Source: Ruminiclostridium papyrosolvens C7 (GTDB lineage: Bacteria > Bacillota > Clostridia > Acetivibrionales > DSM-1351). From it: a stretch of 64,000 bases of DNA. How positions within the stretch are numbered: the first letter of the stretch is position 1; each line of letters starts with the position of its first letter. A model generated the notes under the pieces. It saw only the letters and a program-made list of their open reading frames with translations. It did no database searches and was not told the origin of the DNA. Where the stretch lies: positions 176,221 through 240,220 of the forward strand of contig NZ_ATAY01000098.1 of NCBI RefSeq assembly GCF_000421965.1, written 5' to 3'. The translations under genes were made by a program, and so were the position numbers. Shown here in pieces: positions 1 through 7,232 of the stretch.

Positions 1-68
1 CATCGTCGACCTTGAACAATGGAGAGAACGACACAGGGGAGGAAGCCGCAACAAGTGAAATAGCTTGA
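1..68 (+). CDS. possible 3' end of an unidentified gene
   Basis: Two plus-strand frames are open from the window edge. One ends at 58 with a basic tail (...EQWRERHRGGSRNK) and the other at 68 with an acidic tail (...GENDTGEEAATSEIA). Either could be the last codons of a gene that begins outside the window. The sequence is too short to choose the frame or name a product. Confidence 0.25.
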   Translation, partial: SSTLNNGENDTGEEAATSEIA

Positions 69-738
69 TTTTTTTATCTATATTTGATGGATTATTCTAT
101 CATTTTTTTGCAGAATTCATTACATGTTTTTTTTAACCTCTTATTAACACTGAAACGCTTGATAACGGTGCATTTCTGCATTTTACTTTCAAATGTTTCA
201 TTTTGCGGAATTGATTTTTATTTATTTTATTATGTGTAATAGTAATCCCGCACGTTTTTCGCACGACGTATTTATCATTTGAGCATCTGCAAACGCTTAA
301 TTCTACAGGCTTTTATTTTTACATATCAAATATGTTAATGTTTCGCACGCTGCGTTAGCACGCTACTGATATCGACTTTTATAATGTGCACTGATATAAT
401 ACATACATGGGCCGTGATGACATTCTTTATCCTCTATGCTGCTAGTACTTCCAGAATGTTTGAGCGGTCCTTCTTGTTTAATTACAAGGATTCTAGACGT
501 TTAGCTTGTTCACAGAAAGTATAAAAAAAATAGCACCGTATTAATCAATGCTATTCTCATTATATTTGTCCAACGAATCTTTTATTATCTCTTACAAACC
601 CGCATAAATACTGAGGTTTCTCGTCACCTCTCGTAGTATCCCGTGTTATCTCGGTGTGTCAATTATGTTGTCTGAGTACACAAGTCATCTTTCACCGCAC
701 TATTAAATTTTCAAGGTTCAACCAACTCAAAATTTCTG
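69..738. other. AT-rich stretch without a convincing gene
   Basis: About 670 bases with no supported coding region. It holds a likely minus-strand terminator (522-555) and a short minus-strand open stretch (about 560-657) ending in residues such as KPQYLCGFVRDNKRF. That stretch reads like the tail of a small phage protein but has no usable start codon, so it may be a decayed gene. No copy of the ssrA 3' end was seen here, so this is not demonstrably the left end of the element. Confidence 0.5.
522..555 (-). terminator. rho-independent terminator of the leftward phage operon
   Basis: On the minus strand AATAGCA (555-549) pairs with TGCTATT (535-529) across a 13-base loop and runs into a tract of T residues. 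It lies downstream of the leftward early genes that end at 739. Confidence 0.5.
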
Positions 739-939
739 TTACCCTATTACTCTTTTTTTACACCTGTTGTTTAGTATCAAGTAGTTTAAAATAGCGGTTT
801 CAGCCTTCTGTTTGCAATTCAATTTATTCACCTTGTTTCCTCTGCCTTTCTCCGCTAGAAGCATATCTTGTGCAATTCTATCAATTGATTTACCGCTCCT
901 AAATTCAGAAACAATTAAGGTGTCAGTGTATTCAACCAT
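739..939 (-). CDS. small phage-type hypothetical protein (66 aa)
   Basis: I do not recognise a family. The start at 939 is chosen because GGAGTGA lies 8 bases upstream; a longer reading from 966 has no ribosome-binding site. The N-terminal half (VEYTDTLIVSEFRSGKSIDRIAQD) looks like a small helical, possibly helix-turn-helix, fold. The C-terminal half is rich in Lys, Arg and Asn and ends CKKRVIG, so the protein is probably basic and could bind nucleic acid. It is the last gene of the leftward early operon, about 50 bases after the replication gene. Small late-operon phage proteins like this are often poorly conserved. Confidence 0.6.
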   Translation of the reverse strand: MVEYTDTLIVSEFRSGKSIDRIAQDMLLAEKGRGNKVNKLNCKQKAETAILNYLILNNRCKKRVIG

Positions 940-989
940 AAAAATATCACTCCATTTCCTTCTCAATCTATTTCTAAATTTTTATATTT

Positions 990-1802
990 TCAGCCCGTGT
1001 TATTGAAGAACCCATCAAAGTATTCGTCTCCGTATGTCCTCTGTTCAAAGTTGCTCCTGTTAGATGGCTGCTCCTTTTTCTGAGAGGAAAACAAGGTACT
1101 GTTCTTTTCCCATGTCCTTACACAAGCTTTCCAATCCTTCACTTTTGATTTACCTCTCGTCCATCCGTTAGCTATGTAATGGTCAACAAATTTTTCAGGA
1201 TCCACACTATTATTTCGTTCCTGACAATAATCTTGTACTTCCTCAAGTGTAGGTGGAACAAATTTTTGTGTTTTAGGATTTGACACATATATATCTTTTA
1301 ATTCTTTTATATTCTTAATATTCTTTATATTCTTTTTATTTGGTTCTCGGTTGGTTTTCTGTTGGTTATTTTGTTGGTTGTCGATATCCTTTAAAGCCTT
1401 ATCATTACTAGCGTTGCCGTTGGTTGTTTCGTTGGTTATGTTTTGGCGTATATTTACCCTATCAGTGTCCAAAGTGTCATTTGACTGGTACTTCTCCCAG
1501 TTTACAACCGTAATAACAGAATACCTTCTGCCTACAGTGTCAAGTGTGATCATTGAATCCTGCTTCAAGAGGTCAATAATGCTTCTAAGCTTACCTTCTG
1601 GAATATTAAGTAGCCTACTCCATTCAGGACGGCCATAAATTAGCTGCCCTGAATGAATAGTCACCATTGTTCCCTTACAGGGCTTTTTATAGTCTTTGTA
1701 TGCAGCACTAAGGAGAATATAGTTCCAAACTTTAAAAGCATATGCATCTTGAAAAACCCAATGATCAACAATATTTCTATATTCTTTTATAAACCCTTGT
1801 AT
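990..1802 (-). CDS. phage replisome organiser (DnaD-type replication protein), apparent AUA start
   Basis: The N-terminal 90 residues have the winged-helix layout of phage replisome organisers: QGFIKEYRNIVDHWVF, then GQLIYGRPEWSRLLN, then ITVVNWEKYQS. The middle is Asn/Lys-rich and repetitive (KKNIKNIKNIKELK). The C-terminal part (PPTLEEVQDYCQERN, then WTRGKSKVKDWKACVRTWEKN) matches the usual C-terminal region of these proteins. The family start aligns to an ATA codon (1802-1800), preceded 7 bases earlier by a G-rich AGGGGGCGG; a TAG lies just upstream in frame. The first ATG (1667) would remove about 45 residues of the conserved fold. Either AUA is used or the gene has lost its ATG. The role is inferred to be helicase loading at the element's origin. 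Confidence 0.75.
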   Translation of the reverse strand: MQGFIKEYRNIVDHWVFQDAYAFKVWNYILLSAAYKDYKKPCKGTMVTIHSGQLIYGRPEWSRLLNIPEGKLRSIIDLLKQDSMITLDTVGRRYSVITVVNWEKYQSNDTLDTDRVNIRQNITNETTNGNASNDKALKDIDNQQNNQQKTNREPNKKNIKNIKNIKELKDIYVSNPKTQKFVPPTLEEVQDYCQERNNSVDPEKFVDHYIANGWTRGKSKVKDWKACVRTWEKNSTLFSSQKKEQPSNRSNFEQRTYGDEYFDGFFNNTG

Positions 1803-1906
1803 ATTACCGCCCCCTGTATATTTGAACTACAGCCCCCGCTAAATCAAATAATGAAAGTTGCTTTGGCTGAAGAAATATTTCTTATAACAAAACCTTATCA
1901 AACTGC

Positions 1907-2158
1907 TCATTCCTTCACTCCCTCACTTATATCAGCTATACAATGAGGACATATATTTTTACCCTTAAAATTAGTTATATTCTTGGCATTACCGCAGAAT
2001 ATGCAAGCCGGCTCATACTTTTTCAAAATAATAGTTTCTTCATCCACAAAAATCTCTAAAGCATCCTTCTCCTCAATATCAAGTGTTCTTCTCAGCTCAA
2101 CTGGTAAAACAACTCTACCCAACTCATCAACTTTTCTTACAATACCTGTAGCTTTCAT
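1907..2158 (-). CDS. AbrB/SpoVT-like transition-state regulator
   Basis: An 83-residue protein. Residues 1-45 form the swapped-hairpin AbrB DNA-binding fold (GIVRKVDELGRVVLPVELRR, then IEEKDALEIFV). They are followed by a short Cys segment, CIFC...CPHC, which could bind zinc and is found in clostridial AbrB relatives. The ribosome-binding site AAGGAGG is 9 bases before the ATG. It sits in the leftward phage early operon, upstream of the replication gene, so it probably regulates element genes or interferes with host transition-state control. The family assignment is firm; the target is unknown. Confidence 0.88.
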   Translation of the reverse strand: MKATGIVRKVDELGRVVLPVELRRTLDIEEKDALEIFVDEETIILKKYEPACIFCGNAKNITNFKGKNICPHCIADISEGVKE

Positions 2159-2299
2159 ATAATTAAATCCTCCTTAGAATTTGTAATATTATAAATAACT
2201 CAATATTCCTATTCGACCTTCTAAATAGGCAGCATTGTGTGTTTATACTCATTGACACATGCCAACTGCCCATGCTAGAATCAAATTAACGTTTTTATC

Positions 2300-2419
2300 T
2301 TAGCGGCTTTCAATAGCTGCTTTTTTTATGTCTTTTTCTACTAAAACAATCTTTCTGTCTCCATCATAGGAAACACTCAAGCCCAGCTTTCTGAGCAATA
2401 ATGCAAGTTTGACTGTCAT
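2300..2419 (-). CDS. very small phage protein (39 aa)
   Basis: A 40-codon frame with GGAGGGA 9 bases before the ATG. The product MTVKLALLLRKLGLSV..., followed by YDGDRKIVLVEKDIKKAAIESR, has an amphipathic helix and a short strand pair. Small proteins of this kind are common between the cro and replication genes of clostridial phages. It starts 15 bases after the end of the XRE gene at 2435, which fits one operon. No function can be assigned. Confidence 0.55.
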   Translation of the reverse strand: MTVKLALLLRKLGLSVSYDGDRKIVLVEKDIKKAAIESR

Positions 2420-2434
2420 AAACTCTGTCCCTCC

Positions 2435-2944
2435 CTACAAACACACAAGACCTTCGTCAATATATCCGCAGTTTACTTCCCTTATCAGACTTTCAAGCTC
2501 ACCAACACCATACTCCCTGATAAGCTGTTCTTTAAGGGTTTCAATCCAGTATTCAGCCTCCAATATTTCCTTGACCATCTTCCGCATACGCGACATATCA
2601 GTGTTTGTGACACTCTGGTATGCAAACTCCTTGAGACTGTTCACATGCTCCTCGGCTTCCTTCATATTCCTAACAGTAATGGCAGTCAGATTTTTAGGCA
2701 TCTTATTTGGAAGTATGAAATTCAGTTTCCTTCCTATAGGACAATTACATTTGCAGTGTGCATTCAGCAGAGCAGGTTCATTATAAAGCCGGGCCATATT
2801 AAAAACATTCTGAGGATCAGGCATTGTTTCGCCATTCTCCATATTTGAAAGAGTCTGCCGTGTGACGTGTAGCTTTCCGGCGGCTTCCTTTGTGCCAAGC
2901 CCACAAGTGATCCGGGCCTGCCGTGCAATTTCTCCAAACTTCAT
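2435..2944 (-). CDS. XRE-family phage regulator (169 aa)
   Basis: Residues 1-65 are a clear Cro/CI helix-turn-helix (FGEIARQARITCGLGTKEAA, then VTRQTLSNMENGETMPD). They are followed by a Cys cluster (CKCNC) and a C-terminal helical region of about 90 residues. The start at 2944 is chosen because AGGAGGTG is 7 bases upstream; the longer frame to 3040 has no ribosome-binding site. It is part of the leftward early operon and probably an early transcription regulator. A long helical C-terminus with a CxCxC patch is unusual for a Cro protein, so it may bind a metal or a partner. Confidence 0.8.
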   Translation of the reverse strand: MKFGEIARQARITCGLGTKEAAGKLHVTRQTLSNMENGETMPDPQNVFNMARLYNEPALLNAHCKCNCPIGRKLNFILPNKMPKNLTAITVRNMKEAEEHVNSLKEFAYQSVTNTDMSRMRKMVKEILEAEYWIETLKEQLIREYGVGELESLIREVNCGYIDEGLVCL

Positions 2945-3056
2945 TTTACTTTCACCTCCTATTCGTAAAGTAGAAATGTACCAACTGAAATAGACTTGCA
3001 ATGTAGCTGGTAATATAATGGCATTGTCAAACCACTTCATACCAAGCCTTCACTTC

Positions 3057-3323
3057 TCAAGCCCCTTCCGCCCGGTGTTCCAGTCCTTGGGGAGTTCTCT
3101 CCCTCTCCTGCATCTTCAAATCCTCAAGCATCTTGCCAACATAGCTGTCAACATCTCCGACTGTAGCCCTCAAAAGCTTGTTGGTATGTTCCTCAAGTGT
3201 TATCTCCGGCACTTCCCCATATGGCTCATAAGTCTCGGAAAGCTTTTCCCCTGTTTTCCTGTCAATCGATACCTTATGGATGTACTGCTTAACCTTCACA
3301 TCTGCTTCAACTGCCACTTCCAT
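3057..3323 (-). CDS. small hypothetical phage protein (about 88 aa)
   Basis: The protein has an antiparallel-strand start (VEADVKVKQYIHKVSIDRKTGEK) and a Glu-rich helical C-terminus ending HRAEGA. A GGAGGTG lies directly before the ATG at 3323, which is too close; a GTG two codons later (3317) is better spaced and may be the true start. The 5' end overlaps the last bases of the XRE gene at 3307-3531, which suggests translational coupling. I do not recognise the family. Confidence 0.6.
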   Translation of the reverse strand: MEVAVEADVKVKQYIHKVSIDRKTGEKLSETYEPYGEVPEITLEEHTNKLLRATVGDVDSYVGKMLEDLKMQERERTPQGLEHRAEGA

Positions 3324-3531
3324 CACCTCCGGCAATATAGAATACTTCTCCCAGCTCCTTCCCAAAGAATAAGCAAACTTTCAGCATAAGACCCGGCCCG
3401 GGAGAAAACCTCTGGTTCTCAAGCTTGGATAAATATGTACGGGTCACTCCCAAGACTTCTGAAAGTTCCTCCTGATTAAGTCCTCTGGACTCCCGTAATT
3501 TTTGAATATTGTTTTTGATAGGAATGTTCAT
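3307..3531 (-). CDS. Cro-like XRE regulator (74 aa)
   Basis: A single helix-turn-helix domain: NNIQKLRESRGLNQEELSEV, then GVTRTYLSKLENQRFSPGPG, ending LFFGKELGEVFYIAGG. AGGAGGCAAGGG precedes the ATG. It is the second gene of the leftward operon, 14 bases after the first XRE gene. A segment with the same sequence as its 3' half, frame-shifted, recurs at about 4412-4510, so this switch region has been partly duplicated. Probable role: Cro-type antirepressor or early gene control. Confidence 0.85.
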   Translation of the reverse strand: MNIPIKNNIQKLRESRGLNQEELSEVLGVTRTYLSKLENQRFSPGPGLMLKVCLFFGKELGEVFYIAGGDGSGS

Positions 3532-3545
3532 ATTTCCCTTGCCTC

Positions 3546-3785
3546 CTATGCGGATTCTTGCTTCTTAATGTAGCAACGGTTCCCAAAAAAAATTTCCTCC
3601 GGAAATGCTTCTTCAATAGTGACACCAAAAGCATCTGATATTTTATGTGCAACCTCAAAGCTTGGGTTCCTTTCTCCATTCTCAATAAACCCATAATGAC
3701 TTCTATTAATGGCAACCATATCTGCAACTTGAACCTGAGTTAAGTTACTTTTTTTTCTAAGGGTAATAAGTTTTTCTCTCTTCAT
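3546..3785 (-). CDS. Cro-like XRE regulator, first gene of the leftward early operon (79 aa)
   Basis: A compact helix-turn-helix protein (KREKLITLRKKSNLTQVQVADM, then NRSHYGFIENGERNPSFEVA), ending with an acidic stretch and IFFGNRCYIKKQESA. The start at 3785 has AGGAGG 6 bases upstream; a start at 3803 would overlap the first operator. It is divergent from the CI-like repressor at 3937, with four 15-bp operators between them. By position it is the Cro counterpart of the switch. Confidence 0.85.
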   Translation of the reverse strand: MKREKLITLRKKSNLTQVQVADMVAINRSHYGFIENGERNPSFEVAHKISDAFGVTIEEAFPEEIFFGNRCYIKKQESA

Positions 3786-3796
3786 TCTAACCTCCT

Positions 3797-3910
3797 GCGA
3801 CATATTGTAGCTTTAATAAGTATTATAATGCTACTTATTGTAGCTGTCAATATGAAATTATACTTTTTGCTTCTTTTTGTAGCAGTTATTTCAATGCTAC
3901 AATTTGTAGT
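3797..3910. promoter_or_regulatory. divergent control region with four 5-5-5 operators
   Basis: Four 15-bp imperfect palindromes share the pattern GCTAC-N5-GTAGC: 3797-3811 (GCGAC..GTAGC), 3830-3844 (GCTAC..GTAGC, perfect), 3869-3883 (GCTTC..GTAGC) and 3896-3910 (GCTAC..GTAGT). Centres are 33, 39 and 27 bases apart. They lie between the divergent XRE genes at 3785 and 3937, so they are the likely sites for the CI-like and Cro-like proteins. The sites are seen directly; binding is inferred. Confidence 0.75.
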
Positions 3911-3936
3911 ATACAATTAATTTAGAGGTGTAAATA

Positions 3937-4281
3937 ATGCTAAAAGTACGTATTTCACAATTACGCAAAGAGGTTAACTTAACTCAAGAAGAACTATCTA
4001 AAAAACTAAAAATAACTCGCTCCGCTTTATCCCTTTATGAACTTGGGAAAAGAGACCCCGATACTGAAACTTTAAATCTGCTGGCAGACTTTTTTCATGT
4101 TTCCGTTGACTACCTTCTCGGACGTACTGATATTCGTGATTTATCAGAATCAAAAGTTGAAACCAGAGCATACCATAATCTTGATGTTGCTGGCCTGCCG
4201 GACGAAGCCATAAAAAAGGTTGAGGATTATATTGAACTGGTAAAGCTAAAATATAACCCGGATGGGAGTTTGAAAAAGTAA
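3937..4281 (+). CDS. CI-like XRE repressor (114 aa)
   Basis: N-terminal helix-turn-helix, residues 1-60 (RISQLRKEVNLTQEELSKKL, then TRSALSLYELGKRDPDTETL, then FFHVSVDYLLGRTDIR). A short C-terminal domain (AYHNLDVAGLPDEAIKKVEDYIELVKLKY) is of the kind used for dimerisation. No protease (LexA/S24) domain is present, so induction probably depends on a partner such as the ImmA-like protein at 13209. The C-terminal half is almost the same as that of the paralogue at 4761, while the helix-turn-helix differs. The ribosome-binding site GAGGTG precedes the ATG. Confidence 0.88.
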   Translation: MLKVRISQLRKEVNLTQEELSKKLKITRSALSLYELGKRDPDTETLNLLADFFHVSVDYLLGRTDIRDLSESKVETRAYHNLDVAGLPDEAIKKVEDYIELVKLKYNPDGSLKK

Positions 4282-4411
4282 GTAAATTATAAATAAAAAG
4301 TACAAGCCATTTGGGTCTAAGTTATTGTTATTTTGTATTTATTAAGGGTACTGTCTAAAATACATGAACCACTTTACTAAAGGAGTACATATGCATCCAA
4401 TAAATAAGTAT

Positions 4412-4510
4412 AATACAGAATACTTCTCCCAACTCCTTGCCAAAAAATAAGCAAACTTTCTACATAAACCCGGTTTCGGAGAAAACTTCTGGTTTTCAAT
4501 CTTGGCTAAA
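4412..4510 (-). pseudogene. decayed fragment of a duplicated XRE gene
   Basis: About 95 bases closely match the 3' half of the XRE gene at 3307-3531, including the LSKLENQ-RFSPGPG and CLFFGKELGEVF-coding segments. A small length difference puts the two conserved segments in different frames, and no complete gene results. It overlaps the 3' end of the small XRE gene at 4496-4672 and marks an old duplication of the immunity region. Confidence 0.65.
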
Positions 4511-4672
4511 TTCAAAACCCAAGACCTCAGCAATCGCTTTTGCTGTATCATGTGAAGGTCTCACACTTTCAGTTTCAAATTTACTAATCAGGCTTCTCTC
4601 AACACCTATCTTTTGTGGGAGCTTTTCCCGTGATAAGTCTGAGTTTTCTCTAATGGTTTTAAACCACTTCAT
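4496..4672 (-). CDS. short XRE-type protein (58 aa)
   Basis: This frame encodes a near-complete helix-turn-helix of 58 residues: MKWFKTIRENSDLSREKLPQ, then GVERSLISKFETESVRPSHD, ending EVLGFEFSQD. The ribosome-binding site is weak (GGTAAATTAGAA). It is divergent from the second repressor at 4761, with a palindrome between them, which mirrors the Cro/CI arrangement at 3546/3937. It may be a working Cro-like protein or a truncated relic, since its 3' end runs into the decayed XRE fragment. Confidence 0.55.
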   Translation of the reverse strand: MKWFKTIRENSDLSREKLPQKIGVERSLISKFETESVRPSHDTAKAIAEVLGFEFSQD

Positions 4673-4721
4673 TTCTAATTTACCGCCATATCAATTGAAT
4701 GGTAATGTTCACATTTACGAG

Positions 4722-4736
4722 GTGAAAATAATTCAC
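4722..4736. promoter_or_regulatory. operator-like palindrome of the second switch
   Basis: A perfect 15-bp palindrome GTGAA-AATAA-TTCAC with a further half site TTCAC at 4708-4712. It has the same 5-5-5 build as the operators at 3797-3910 but different half-site bases, and lies between the divergent XRE genes at 4672 and 4761. Confidence 0.55.
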
Positions 4737-4760
4737 ATGCAATAATAAAGAGGTGTACTT

Positions 4761-5111
4761 ATGGAAGAAAAATTACTTCGGAAATTAAGAAAATCAAAAA
4801 AACTGACCCAAGCAGATGTGGCTTCTGCTCTTGAAATTGGAAGAAGCACGTATACTAAATATGAGTCCGGAAAAAGTAAACCAGTCTCCGAAATGCTAAT
4901 CAAAATAGCTGATTATTTCGGTGTTTCTGTTGATTACCTTCTTGGACGTACTGATATTCGCAATTATCAGGAATCAAAAATTAAAACAAAAGCATATCAC
5001 AATCTTGATGTTACTGGCTTGCCGGATGAAGCAGTAAAGCAAGTGGAAGATTATATAGAACTTATAAAACTTAAATATAAACCGGATGGGAGTTATAAAA
5101 AAGGCTTGTAA
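4761..5111 (+). CDS. second CI-like XRE repressor (116 aa)
   Basis: A paralogue of the repressor at 3937. The C-terminal parts share YLLGRTDIR, AYHNLDV, GLPDEA, VEDYIEL and PDGS in register, while the recognition-helix region is different (ADVASALEIGRSTYTKYESG against EELSKKLKITRSALSLYELG). The ribosome-binding site GAGGTG is well placed and a terminator follows at 5121. The pattern suggests duplication of an immunity gene with a change in DNA specificity. The two proteins could form mixed dimers through the shared C-terminus. Confidence 0.87.
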   Translation: MEEKLLRKLRKSKKLTQADVASALEIGRSTYTKYESGKSKPVSEMLIKIADYFGVSVDYLLGRTDIRNYQESKIKTKAYHNLDVTGLPDEAVKQVEDYIELIKLKYKPDGSYKKGL

Positions 5112-5118
5112 AATATAA

Positions 5119-5150
5119 GAAGAACAGTTATTGCTGTTCTTTTTATATTT
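5119..5150 (+). terminator. terminator after the second repressor
   Basis: AGAACAG (5121-5127) pairs with CTGTTCT (5134-5140) across a 6-base loop, followed by TTTTATATTTTTT. Confidence 0.75.
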
Positions 5151-5406
5151 TTTATTTCTAAATTATCTATAAAATATTATCTATAAAATAAAATTGGGGC
5201 TTATTTTGCATAACCATTCCTTGTAGGGATTATGATTATTTCAGTACCAGTTGTCAATTAAACATTCCCCGCTATTATTTTACTATTTACATTAATTTTC
5301 TCATCAGTTTTTCAATATAATATCTTATTTATTTAATTTATAACATATTATACCATTTATTTGAAATAACTGGTATAATTGATGAGTATATAATAGGAGG
5401 GTTTAA

Positions 5407-7125
5407 ATGAACAACACTTTAATTTTACAGGATTGTCTTGAGGAATTCATTTGTCAAAATGAACTGGGCGAAATTAAGCATCAAGATGCTTTTGAAATGT
5501 TCTCAATATTACAAATTACGAAGGAATCCGAAACCTCTTATGACGAGTTAAGTTCTTGCATCGTAGATGGTGGTCTAGATGGTGGAATAGATTCATTTAT
5601 TATTTTAGTTAACGATAAGGCCATAAACTCAGAAGATCAGTTACCTGAAATTAAGATTATTGAAAGTTCTAACATACAGATTTTCATTAACCAATCGAAA
5701 TATGAAAATTCTTTTAAAGAAGGCCCAATAAATAACCTTCAATCATCAATGCCTATTATATTAGATATTGACGCTTTAGAGGATATTCTACTAGAGAGAT
5801 TTAACCCTTTATTAGTTGAAAAAATATTATTATTTAGATCAATCTGGAGATTATGTATTAAGAAAAAGGCAAGTATAAATTTAAAGTATACATATAGCAG
5901 TAAATCAAACGAAATATGTATTAACAAATCATTTCAGTCTAAAGTAGATCAGCTAATTGCATTTACAAAGAATAACATGAATATTGATAATATCGGATTT
6001 AAATTATATAGTGCAAAAGAACTCCTAACAATATATAGTAAGCAAACATCTAAAGAACTAGAACTAAAATTTAAAGAAAATCCAGTTCCTGTTTCTTTTA
6101 GGGAAACAGAGTTTGGTTACATTGGTATAGTGGCCTTAAACGACTACTATAATTTTATTACTAATGACGGTAATTCCATTAGAGAAAATATTTTCGAAAA
6201 TAATATTAGGCACTATCAAGGGGCAGTTGATGTTAATAATAATATTTCATTGACCTTAAGGAATGACAATGAAAACGATTTTTGGTGGCTAAATAACGGA
6301 ATTACTATTATAGCGTCGAATTGCAGGCCTCTTTTAAAAACCCTTTTTCTAGAAGATCCTCAAATAGTAAACGGTTTACAAACATCTTATACAATAGGTA
6401 AATATTATTCTGAACCTAAAAATGAAAACAGATCAATTTTAATAAAAGTTATACAATCAAATAATAAGAAAACTATCGATAAAATCATTTCTGCCTCCAA
6501 TAGTCAAAATCCTGTCCCACCTTCACTATTGAGGGCTACAGACGATATTCAAAGAGATTTAGAGATCTATTGTTTAAATAAAGGATATTATTATGATAGG
6601 CGAAAAAATTACTATAAGAACAAGCAAAAACCCGCAAATAAAATAATAAGTATTCAAAATATGGCTCAAGCAATAGAAGCTATTTTAAATTATAGTCCTG
6701 CTAACGCTAGATCGAAACCAACTACGCTTATTAAAGAAGAAATATCATATAAAAAAATATTTAATCCCAATATAGATTTTGGTGCATATCTTACTTGTTC
6801 AATAATTTGCCAAAAAGTAGCAGACTTTATTAAGAATAATGTGAATTCGGATGAGAAAGGCATTCAAAGAAATTTTATGTATCACTTAGCTAGAGTTACT
6901 GTATCATTTATTTTATGTAAGCATAATTATAACTCTGATGAAATAGCAAGAATAAGAGAAGATTCCATTTCTATAGAAAAAATAAAAGATGCAAATGATT
7001 TTTTGGCACAGGTAATTTACAAGTACAGGGAATCTAATCCGAAAGAAAATATAATAAATATCTCAAAGTCAAATAAATTTGTTACCTTATTAAATGATAG
7101 TCTGAAAATTATTTTTAATGACTGA
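5407..7125 (+). CDS. AIPR-family (abortive infection phage resistance) protein, 572 aa
   Basis: The central region carries the AIPR signature: NDFWWLNNGITIIASNC near residues 290-305, then DPQIVNGLQTSYTIGK near 317-332, followed by SNSQNPVPPSLLRATDDIQRDLE. The N-terminus (QDAFEMFSILQITKE, then CIVDGGLDGGIDSFIILVND) resembles the restriction-endonuclease-like part found in this family. GGAGGG precedes the ATG. AIPR proteins are linked to abortive phage defence, but their activity is poorly defined. It is the first cargo gene after the repressors and converges on the DUF262/SIR2 operon with a shared terminator. Codon use is strongly AT-rich, as in the neighbouring defence genes and unlike the housekeeping block. 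Confidence 0.85.
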   Translation: MNNTLILQDCLEEFICQNELGEIKHQDAFEMFSILQITKESETSYDELSSCIVDGGLDGGIDSFIILVNDKAINSEDQLPEIKIIESSNIQIFINQSKYENSFKEGPINNLQSSMPIILDIDALEDILLERFNPLLVEKILLFRSIWRLCIKKKASINLKYTYSSKSNEICINKSFQSKVDQLIAFTKNNMNIDNIGFKLYSAKELLTIYSKQTSKELELKFKENPVPVSFRETEFGYIGIVALNDYYNFITNDGNSIRENIFENNIRHYQGAVDVNNNISLTLRNDNENDFWWLNNGITIIASNCRPLLKTLFLEDPQIVNGLQTSYTIGKYYSEPKNENRSILIKVIQSNNKKTIDKIISASNSQNPVPPSLLRATDDIQRDLEIYCLNKGYYYDRRKNYYKNKQKPANKIISIQNMAQAIEAILNYSPANARSKPTTLIKEEISYKKIFNPNIDFGAYLTCSIICQKVADFIKNNVNSDEKGIQRNFMYHLARVTVSFILCKHNYNSDEIARIREDSISIEKIKDANDFLAQVIYKYRESNPKENIINISKSNKFVTLLNDSLKIIFND

Positions 7126-7182
7126 CTCTTCAAACAGTCCTAAATAATTTTATAGGAAATTAGAATTTAAACCTAAAAAGAT

Positions 7183-7232
7183 TTAGAATGACAAAGGTAC
7201 CCTTTATAACGGGCACCTTTTTGTTATTCTAA
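7183..7232. terminator. bidirectional terminator between convergent defence genes
   Basis: A long hairpin with TTAGAAT (7183-7189) and ATTCTAA (7226-7232) at its base and AAAGGT-CCC/GGG-ACCTTT as its core. A and T tracts on the two sides let it work for both the AIPR gene and the opposing DUF262 gene, whose stop codon lies inside it. Confidence 0.8.

Noticed and set aside
560..657. Minus-strand stretch reading KPQYLCGFVRDNKRFVGQI
   Set aside because: Protein-like but with no start codon or ribosome-binding site; treated as possible gene decay only.
1310..1440. Short tandem repeats (ATTCTTTAT and TTGGTT units)
   Set aside because: They code for the Asn/Lys linker of the replication protein; low complexity, not a CRISPR or satellite.
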